A stretch of 64,000 nucleotides of DNA from Paramicrobacterium humi (lineage in GTDB: Bacteria; Actinomycetota; Actinomycetes; Actinomycetales; Microbacteriaceae): assembly GCF_900105715.1 (NCBI RefSeq), contig NZ_FNRY01000001.1, forward strand, positions 2,046,001 to 2,110,000, in the 5' to 3' direction. A model generated the notes under the pieces. It was not told the DNA's origin. It worked only from the letters and a program-made list of their open reading frames with translations, and did not search any database. This document shows, piece by piece, positions 58,129 to 64,000 of this stretch. The translations under genes and the position numbers were made by a program. Positions within the stretch are counted from its first letter, which is position 1; every line of letters starts with the position of its first letter.

Positions 58129-59015
58129 CTGAACATCCCTTCGATGGCGCAGACGATGAGCAGCATCGTCACGGCGAAGCCGACGACGTAGTTGATGGCG
58201 AGGAAGCGCCGCCACGCCCGGTTGCTCGAACCGGAGCGCGCGTCGTCGACGCCGAGGTAGGGAGCGACGCTCGCGAGGTAGGGGAGGACAGCGAGGGCGG
58301 CGAGGCGCGCGGGCCACGGCGTGATGAGCATCAGCAGCCCCGCGAGCGTCCACAGCGCGAACGCGATGCGCACGGTCGCGGGGGCCCCGAACGCCGTCGC
58401 GATCGAGCCGATCCCCGCCTCGCGATCGGGGACGATGTCCTGCACGGCGCCGAACGCGTGGCTCGCCATTCCCCAGCAGAAGAACGCGATCATCGTCACG
58501 ACGATGCCCGGCGTGAGGGCCGTGCCGGCGAGGGCGAGACCGTACAGGGCGGGCGTGACGAAGTGCGTGCTCGAGGTGATCGAGTCGAGCACGGGAATCT
58601 CCTTGAACCTCAGCCCGCGAACCGAGTAGGCGAGAACGGCGAAGAGGCTCACAGCGAGCACGGCCAGCGACACCGGCCGGTGGGCGCCGAGCACGACGAG
58701 CGCGACGACGAAGGGCGCGGATACCGCTGCGGCGGCGACGAGCGTCGTGCGGTGCAGTCGGGGCGGCAGCTTGGCTCCCTCGGCTCCGCCCTTGCGCGGG
58801 TTCGCGAGGTCCGACTCGTAGTCGAACACGTCGTTCACGCCGTACATGAGGAGGTTGTACGGCACGAGAAAGAACACGGTCCCGACGACGAGCGCCGCAT
58901 CGATTGTGCCGGTCGTGATCAGGTAGACGGCGGCGAACGGGTACGCCGTGTTGATCCAGCTCAGCGGGCGGGACGCGAGAAGGAGCGTGCGGGTCGTGGT
59001 CAGGATGCCGGTCAC
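58125..59015 (-). CDS. crtEb: lycopene elongase / UbiA-type prenyltransferase
   Basis: Integral membrane prenyltransferase (296 aa, GTG start) expected to add C5 units to lycopene, giving C50 flavuxanthin-type intermediates. UbiA motif 1 NLLMYGVNDVFDYESDLANP and motif 2 FGAVQDIVPDREAGIGSIAT are present. It has about eight helices. The gene order crtE-B-I-Ye-Yf-Eb matches the decaprenoxanthin operon of Corynebacterium glutamicum. GTGA overlap with crtYf. Confidence 0.9.
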   Translation of the reverse strand: MTGILTTTRTLLLASRPLSWINTAYPFAAVYLITTGTIDAALVVGTVFFLVPYNLLMYGVNDVFDYESDLANPRKGGAEGAKLPPRLHRTTLVAAAAVSAPFVVALVVLGAHRPVSLAVLAVSLFAVLAYSVRGLRFKEIPVLDSITSSTHFVTPALYGLALAGTALTPGIVVTMIAFFCWGMASHAFGAVQDIVPDREAGIGSIATAFGAPATVRIAFALWTLAGLLMLITPWPARLAALAVLPYLASVAPYLGVDDARSGSSNRAWRRFLAINYVVGFAVTMLLIVCAIEGMFR

Positions 59016-59338
59016 GCGAGGGCGTCCTTTCGGTGGGAGCCGAGCAGCTGCCACAGGCCGGCGAGCAGAAGCGAGCCCGCGAGAGGGTAGAGGAAGTCCT
59101 CGAGCGGCATGAGCCCGAGCCGTGCGCCGGAGATCTTGTCCGCCCCGTAGTCGAAGAGGCCGGCGGCCATCATGGCATTGTCGAAGACGGCCGTGAGCAC
59201 GAGGAGCGTCACCGCGGCGGCGGCCCACGAGAGCAGGTAGGGGCGGATGCCGCCGAGCGCTGCCGCGTGGCGGCATCCGATCGCGAACACGACGCCCGCG
59301 ATGACGATGAACGGCACGGACATGAGCAGGTAGGTCAC
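59012..59338 (-). CDS. crtYf: C50 carotenoid cyclase subunit
   Basis: Small heterodimeric cyclase subunit (108 aa, GTG start) with three hydrophobic helices and a conserved PLEDFLYPLAG motif (GLMPLEDFLYPLAGSLLLA). With the next subunit it would form the end rings of the C50 carotenoid. GTGA overlaps on both sides. The longer upstream frame is a shadow of its neighbour. Confidence 0.88.
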   Translation of the reverse strand: MTYLLMSVPFIVIAGVVFAIGCRHAAALGGIRPYLLSWAAAAVTLLVLTAVFDNAMMAAGLFDYGADKISGARLGLMPLEDFLYPLAGSLLLAGLWQLLGSHRKDALA

Positions 59339-59658
59339 CGCCGCGACCGCCTTTCGTCGAGGCGGCGCGCGCCGCTGAGCAGGATGAGCGTGAGGTAGCT
59401 GAGGAAGCCGAGGAACAGCAGCTCCTCGAGCGGGAACTGCGGGCCGAGCAGTATTCCCGTCGCCCAGCGGGAGTCGAGGTGGCGAAACACGCCGAGGCCG
59501 ATGCCGGCGGCGTCCCAGCAGGCGAAGAAGAGCACACCGGCGACGAGCGCGGCGACGGCGCGAAGCGGCATCCGCCCGATCACGAGTCGGAATCGCGCGT
59601 CGATGACGGCGAGGCACGCGGCGCTGACGATGAGGCTTGCGGCGTAGACGATGCTCAC
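59335..59658 (-). CDS. crtYe: C50 carotenoid cyclase subunit
   Basis: Partner cyclase subunit (107 aa, GTG start), three helices, with a PLEELLFLG motif (LGPQFPLEELLFLGFLSYLT) equivalent to that of its partner, and ALVAGVLFFACWDAAGIGLG upstream. The start overlaps the crtI stop (GTGA). Which ring type is formed cannot be told from sequence. Confidence 0.88.
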   Translation of the reverse strand: MSIVYAASLIVSAACLAVIDARFRLVIGRMPLRAVAALVAGVLFFACWDAAGIGLGVFRHLDSRWATGILLGPQFPLEELLFLGFLSYLTLILLSGARRLDERRSRR

Positions 59659-61199
59659 GGCTCCTCCAACGGGCCGGGCGAGTGGTCGCCGCGAACGTGC
59701 TTGAGCACGAGCTCCGCGCTGATGAGGCACATGGGAAGGCCGACCCCCGGCACGGTTGTCGCTCCGCCGTAGTACAGGCCGCTCACGCGCTTCGAGCGCG
59801 TCACGCCGCGCAGAAAGGCGCTCTGCGTGAGCGTGTGGGCCGGGCCGAGGGCGCTGCCGCGGAAGGTGTTGAACCGCTCCGCGAAGTCCGCGGGGCCGAC
59901 GGTGCGGCGGACGCGGACGCGCGAGGTGAGATCCGGGATGCCGGCCCAGTCGGCGATCTGGGTGACGGCGGCGTCGGCGATCGCTTCGACGCGCGCGTCG
60001 CCCCCGCCCGCGATCCCGCCGCGGCCGATCGCGGGATCGGGCGGGATCGGAACGAGCACGAAGAGGTTCTCGTGCCCGGCGGAGGCGACGCCGTCGTCGG
60101 TCGCGCTCGGCCGGCACACGTAGAGGGAGGGCGGCGAGGGGATGCGGCCGGGCGCGGAGAAGATCGCGTCGAAGTTGTCGCGCCAGTCGTTCGCGAAGAA
60201 CAGGGTGTGGTGCAGCAGCTCGGGAAGCTCTCCCTCGACGCCGAGCATGACCAGGACCGCGCTTGGACCGGTCACTTGTTTCCGCCACCGGCGCTCCGGA
60301 TACGAGCGGTCGGCCTCTTCGAGAAGCACGGTCTCGGTGTGGTGCTCGTCGACGCACGACACGATGATGTCGGCGTCGATGCGGGCTGTCGCGCCGTGCC
60401 GAGCGAACGTCACCGAGCGAACGGCGCCGTCCGAGCTGTCGATGCGCACGACATCGCTCTCGGAGCGCAGGTCGACACCGTTGGCGCGCGCGAGGTCGAC
60501 GAGCGATGACACGACGCGGCCGAAGCCGCCGCGCGGGTACTGCACGCCCGCCGTCAGGTCGAGGTGGCTCATGAGGTGGTAGAGCGCGGGAGCCTCGAAC
60601 GGCGACGTGCCGAGGAACACGGCGGGGTACGCGAGAATCTGCCGGAGTCGGAGGTCGGTGAACCGGCGGGCGATGAAGGACCACAGCGACCGGGTGAGCA
60701 ACGGAAGCACGGCGGGGGCGGCCGCGAGCACGTGACGGGAGGCGAGGCTCCGCCACGAGGAGAACGGGTTGTAGAGGAACGATTTCACGGCCGAGTCATA
60801 GGCGGCGCCGGCGGAGACGAGGTAGCGGCGAATGCGGCCGGCGGCCCCCGGTTCGCGGGACTCGAAGAGCTCCTCGGCGGCACCGGCTCGCACATCGAGG
60901 GGCGCGGAAGGGGACGACTCCGGCTCGCCGTAGACGCGGTACCCGGGGCTCAAGCCCACGAGATCGAGCTGCTCGGAGGTGCTCGTGCCCATGAGCCGAT
61001 AGAAGTGGTCGAACACCTCGGGCATGAGAAACCACGACGGTCCCGTGTCGAACGTGAACCCCTCGTGCTCCCACACGCCGGCGCGGCCGCCGAACTCGGC
61101 ATGCCGCTCGAGAAGCGTGACCTCGTGCCCGTCTCGAGCGAGCAGGCACGCGGTCGCGAGACCGCTCACGCCGCCGCCGATCACGACGGCGCGCGTCAT
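59655..61199 (-). CDS. crtI: phytoene desaturase
   Basis: FAD-dependent desaturase converting phytoene to lycopene (514 aa). N-terminal FAD-binding motif RAVVIGGGVSGLATACLLAR, then HEVTLLERHAEFGGRAGVWE and TFDTGPSWFLMPEVFDHFYR. C-terminal FAD motif VSGLYYGGATTVPGVGLPMC. The ATG at 61199 overlaps the crtB stop (ATGA). Confidence 0.95.
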   Translation of the reverse strand: MTRAVVIGGGVSGLATACLLARDGHEVTLLERHAEFGGRAGVWEHEGFTFDTGPSWFLMPEVFDHFYRLMGTSTSEQLDLVGLSPGYRVYGEPESSPSAPLDVRAGAAEELFESREPGAAGRIRRYLVSAGAAYDSAVKSFLYNPFSSWRSLASRHVLAAAPAVLPLLTRSLWSFIARRFTDLRLRQILAYPAVFLGTSPFEAPALYHLMSHLDLTAGVQYPRGGFGRVVSSLVDLARANGVDLRSESDVVRIDSSDGAVRSVTFARHGATARIDADIIVSCVDEHHTETVLLEEADRSYPERRWRKQVTGPSAVLVMLGVEGELPELLHHTLFFANDWRDNFDAIFSAPGRIPSPPSLYVCRPSATDDGVASAGHENLFVLVPIPPDPAIGRGGIAGGGDARVEAIADAAVTQIADWAGIPDLTSRVRVRRTVGPADFAERFNTFRGSALGPAHTLTQSAFLRGVTRSKRVSGLYYGGATTVPGVGLPMCLISAELVLKHVRGDHSPGPLEEP

Positions 61200-62062
61200 C
61201 GCGCCGCCTTCATCGCGAGAGCGCGGGCGAGGATCCGAGCCTTCACGACGTTCGGGACGCGCACGCGGGAGCGCATGAGCTCGGCGACGGATGCCGCCTC
61301 CAGACGATCGGCGAGCGCCCCGAACATGGCACGCGCCGCCCAGACCGCGGGGCGGCATCCGGCCCCGAGCAGGGGGAGCGCGGCGTCGGCGGCGCGCAAG
61401 TCGGCGCGAATGTCGGCGATCACGCGCGCTTGCGCGTCGGGGGTGAGCGCGGCGCTCGCGCCGGCGAGGTAGGTGCGTCCCAGTTCGTCGTGGTCACCCG
61501 CGAAGTCGCGCAGGAAGTTGACCTTCTGGAAGGCGGCGCCGAGGCGTTGCGCTCCCGCCCGCAACCGCTCGCGTTCGGCGTCGGTCCGGGTGGCGCCGGC
61601 TTCGAAGACGGCGAGGCACATGAGCCCCACGACCTCGGCCGAGCCATAGATGTAGGCGTCGAGACCGTCTTTGTCGTAGCCGGCCCCGTCGAGATCCCGC
61701 CGCATTGACGCGAAGAACGGGCGGCACAGCTCGGCCCCGATCCCGTGCTCGCGCGCCGTCGTCGCGAACGCGTGCACGATGAGGTTCGTGCTGTACCCCT
61801 GCCGGATCGCGCGCTCCGTCTCCCTCTCGAGGTCGGCGAGAAGCTCCCGCTGCGCCGCCGTGCTGACCCCGGCCGCCGTCGCCGGTCCGTCGACGAGCTC
61901 GTCGGCGACGCGGACGAGAGCGTAGATGTTCGCGATGTGCGCGCGACGTGACGAATCGAGGAGCCGGCTCGCCCAGCCGAACGAGGTCGAGTACCGGGCG
62001 ATGACGACGGCGGCGCTCGCTCGGGCGGTGGCGGTGTACAGCGAGAGATCGGTCGTTGTCAT
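61196..62062 (-). CDS. crtB: phytoene synthase
   Basis: Joins two GGPP to phytoene (288 aa). First Asp-rich motif ALVRVADELVDGP, second motif FQKVNFLRDFAGDHDELGRT, plus YSTSFGWASRLLDSSRR. ATGA overlaps with crtE upstream and crtI downstream. Confidence 0.94.
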   Translation of the reverse strand: MTTTDLSLYTATARASAAVVIARYSTSFGWASRLLDSSRRAHIANIYALVRVADELVDGPATAAGVSTAAQRELLADLERETERAIRQGYSTNLIVHAFATTAREHGIGAELCRPFFASMRRDLDGAGYDKDGLDAYIYGSAEVVGLMCLAVFEAGATRTDAERERLRAGAQRLGAAFQKVNFLRDFAGDHDELGRTYLAGASAALTPDAQARVIADIRADLRAADAALPLLGAGCRPAVWAARAMFGALADRLEAASVAELMRSRVRVPNVVKARILARALAMKAAR

Positions 62063-63171
62063 GCGGTTCGCGCGGCGCAGGTCTCGGCGAGGGCGGAGAG
62101 CCGGTCGGCCAGGGCTGTCGGGATGGACGGGGAGGACACGAGTGCATTGACGTGCTCGCAGCGGTCCGTGATGAGCGATTCCACGAGGTCGCGAGCGCCC
62201 GAGGCCTCGATCGCGGCGCGCAGTCGTCGGCCGCCGTCCGGGGTGAGCTCGGGATCGCCGAACAAGTGCTGCACTTCGGGCCAGGAGCGGTCGGCGCGGG
62301 CGAAGGTGACCAGGAGCGTCTCCTTTCCCTCACGCAGATCGCTGAGCGTCGACTTGCCCGTCTCGTGCTCGTCGCCGAACACGCCGAGCACGTCGTCGCG
62401 CAGCTGGTAGATCACGCCGAGATGCTTCGCGATCGCGGCGAGCTCGGCGAGCAGGGCGTCCTCGGCGCCGGCGAGGATGCCGGCGAGAGTGAGCGGGGCC
62501 TCGAACGAATACGCGGCGGTCTTGTTCTCGATCATCGAGAGCACGTCGTACGCGCTCGCCTGCTCGAGGTTGAGGCTCAACCAGACGTCCGCATGCTCGC
62601 CCGCGGCGCTCGCGAACACCGCTCGGTCGAAGGCGTCGAGCGCGCCGAGCCGCTTCTCGGCGGCGACGGGAAGTCGAGCAAGGAGCGACTGGGCGAGCGT
62701 GAGCATGAGGTCGCCCGCCAGCAGAGACGACGTCTCGCCCCAGCCCCGCGCGCGTGTGATGTCAGCGCCGCGAAGCATCGCCTGCGAGGCGAAGTGGCCC
62801 GAGATGTTCATCTCGCCGCGGCGCACGAGGTCCTTGTCGATCACGTCGTCGTGCAGGATGAGCGCGACGTGCAGCAGCTCCGTGGCGCACGCGGCGTCCA
62901 CGGCCGCACGTGCATCGGTGCCGCCCAGGGCAGCGTAGGCCTCGAGAAGCAGCCGCGGCCTGATCTTCTTGCCGCCGCTCACCAGGTGGGCGAGGCACTC
63001 CCACAGCTGGGCGAAGGGCTGCGGCAGCGACCGGCTGCTGTCGCGGCGCTCGTCGATGAGCTCACGCAACCGCGCGTCCACGAGAGCGGCGAGGTCGCCG
63101 GGCTCCGGTCGGCCCGGCACGGCTGAGCCGTGAGGCGCCAGGGCAGTCGCTCGAGACACGGTAGCTCCCAT
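62059..63171 (-). CDS. crtE: geranylgeranyl diphosphate synthase
   Basis: Prenyl diphosphate synthase supplying GGPP (370 aa from ATG 63171; a TTG at 63195 is also in frame). First DDxxD motif HVALILHDDVIDKDLVRRG and second QLRDDVLGVFGDEHETGKST are intact. First gene of the operon; the promoter region is shared with the divergent MarR gene. Chain length is assigned from context. Confidence 0.93.
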   Translation of the reverse strand: MGATVSRATALAPHGSAVPGRPEPGDLAALVDARLRELIDERRDSSRSLPQPFAQLWECLAHLVSGGKKIRPRLLLEAYAALGGTDARAAVDAACATELLHVALILHDDVIDKDLVRRGEMNISGHFASQAMLRGADITRARGWGETSSLLAGDLMLTLAQSLLARLPVAAEKRLGALDAFDRAVFASAAGEHADVWLSLNLEQASAYDVLSMIENKTAAYSFEAPLTLAGILAGAEDALLAELAAIAKHLGVIYQLRDDVLGVFGDEHETGKSTLSDLREGKETLLVTFARADRSWPEVQHLFGDPELTPDGGRRLRAAIEASGARDLVESLITDRCEHVNALVSSPSIPTALADRLSALAETCAARTA

Positions 63172-63196
63172 TTCGTTAGACAGGCGAGAGTTCAAC

Positions 63197-63214
63197 CTAG
63201 CACGCGAACGCTAG
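63197..63214. promoter_or_regulatory. putative MarR/CrtR operator
   Basis: CTAGC (63197-63201) and GCTAG (63210-63214) form an inverted repeat with an 8-base spacer between crtE and the divergent MarR gene. It overlaps TAGGAT (63212-63217), the -10 of the MarR gene, so bound regulator could repress its own gene and crtE. Confidence 0.5.
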
Positions 63215-63223
63215 GATGTCATC

Positions 63224-63796
63224 GTGCCCGCCGAATCGCATGAGACCTCCGAGATGCTTGACCGGTACTTCGCCGACGCGTCGGATCTCGTCGATCGAAC
63301 GGGCCTGACTCGGCGCGACGTGGAGCAGTCGCTCGAGGTCATGCGGGCGATGCGAAACTGGCGCACGGCCGAAGAGGCGCTCGCGAACGCGTCGAAGCGC
63401 TACATGAAGCTCAACGAGACGGACATGCGCGCGATCAGGCTGCTCATTCGCGCGCGCGAGCAGGGCGAGGTCGTCACCCCCAAGGACATCGCGCGCGCTG
63501 TCGGCATCTCGAGCGCCTCGACGACGAAGCTCGTCGATCGGCTCGTCGCCGGCGGCCATGTCGTGCGGCGGCCGCACCCGACCGACCGTCGCACGGTGTG
63601 CATCGAGGTGACGGAGTCGACGCGCGTCGCGGCGCGCGAGAGCGTCGGCCGCCAGCACGCCCGCCGCTTCGCCGTCGCCGCGCAGCTGGAGCCCGCCGAG
63701 CGGGAGACCGTCATCCGGTTCCTCTCGCGGCTCGCGGAGGCCGACGTTCCCGTCGGTCCGCTGAGCGAGGTCGCCACGGACGACGTCGAGCTCTGA
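63224..63796 (+). CDS. MarR-family regulator, CrtR-like
   Basis: Winged-helix regulator (190 aa, GTG start 6 bases after TAGGAT, leaderless). MarR features: LTRRDVEQSLEVMRAMRNWR, TPKDIARAVGISSASTTKLV, DRLVAGGHVVRRPHPTDRRT and VCIEVTESTRVAARES. Divergent placement beside crtE mirrors CrtR of Corynebacterium glutamicum, which responds to GGPP and related diphosphates. The role is inferred from position and family. Confidence 0.85.
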   Translation: MPAESHETSEMLDRYFADASDLVDRTGLTRRDVEQSLEVMRAMRNWRTAEEALANASKRYMKLNETDMRAIRLLIRAREQGEVVTPKDIARAVGISSASTTKLVDRLVAGGHVVRRPHPTDRRTVCIEVTESTRVAARESVGRQHARRFAVAAQLEPAERETVIRFLSRLAEADVPVGPLSEVATDDVEL

Positions 63797-63898
63797 TGCG
63801 GTTCGAGCAATCCGATCGGGCCCGCGCGTCGAACCCTTTGTGTGGTCATTGCTCTGGAGTACGCGATTCGCGAGGTTTCGCCTGTCATACTGGCAGCC

Positions 63899-64000
63899 GT
63901 GACCTCTGACTCCGAGCCGACCGTCGCCGTCGACGTTGGCGTGCTGCTCGACAAGGTCGGCGCGGGGGACCAGGCGGCGTTCGCAGCGCTGTACGACTGC
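63899..64000 (+). CDS. ECF sigma factor, 3' part outside window
   Basis: The first 34 codons (GTG start) read GVLLDKVGAGDQAAFAALYD, which matches the N-terminal region 2 start of SigK-type ECF sigma factors. CATACT (63886-63891) lies 7 bases upstream, again leaderless. The gene is cut by the window edge, so regulators and class cannot be checked. Confidence 0.6.
   Translation, partial: MTSDSEPTVAVDVGVLLDKVGAGDQAAFAALYDC

Noticed and set aside
3054-64000. tRNA, rRNA or known riboswitch in the spacers
   Set aside because: Spacers over 100 bases were read for cloverleaf-like pairs and conserved loops; only simple hairpins were found, none fitting a known class.

Overview
The window is high-GC DNA with short spacers and many ATGA/GTGA stop-start overlaps. 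It reads as a chromosomal segment of a motile, pigmented actinobacterium, most likely family Microbacteriaceae. That assignment rests on a C50-carotenoid operon in Corynebacterium/Microbacteriaceae order, two DUF222-HNH (13E12-type) genes, alternate-type signal-peptide proteins next to a SipW-like peptidase, a FliW/CsrA pair and a Gram-positive-style flagellar cluster without P- or L-ring genes. I saw no rRNA, tRNA, CRISPR array or insertion sequence.

Layout. 1-3053: pta (5' end cut by the window) and ackA. 3054-8025: a surface-protein locus (DUF11 exoprotein, two TasA/SipW-type secreted proteins, SipW-like signal peptidase, LPXTG protein) with a structured leader and lower GC at its start. 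8097-9933: sensor kinase and csrA. 10012-13563: an insert of unrelated genes (frameshifted Fic toxin with VbhA-like antitoxin, esterase-family protein, hydrolase-fold protein). 13607-39818, minus strand: the flagellar cluster, from a FlhF-like gene through flhA/flhB, fliRQPONM, motBA and flbD, then (after a DUF222-HNH gene and a plus-strand hydrolase) flgE, flgD, fliK, a P60 hydrolase, fliJIHGFE, flgCB, a FliT-like gene, fliS, fliD and fliC. 39938-41601: VapBC and the flagellar sigma factor. 42065-45257, plus strand: flgN, flgK, flgL, fliW. 45308-49286: YrhK-like gene, a P-loop-less kinase relative, dnaX and recR. 49478-54921: second DUF222-HNH gene, stress and repair genes. 55015-63796: MFS pump and the carotenoid operon with its divergent MarR regulator. 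63899 to the end: start of an ECF sigma factor.

How it works together. The FliA-type sigma gene is accompanied by a family of promoter-like sites of the form TNAC(N4)-N11-(G/T)(C/T)CGA(T/C)AG before fliC, flgB, flgN, flbD and fliM. The flagellin leader carries a GGA-loop hairpin plus a GGA in its Shine-Dalgarno, the layout known for CsrA control of Bacillus subtilis hag, and both csrA and the antagonist gene fliW are present. A similar but weaker sigma-28-like site, preceded by GGGGAC/GTCCCC palindromes like those before flgN, lies upstream of the SipW surface locus. This suggests co-regulation of motility and surface/matrix proteins. All regulatory calls are pattern reading from sequence and are untested.
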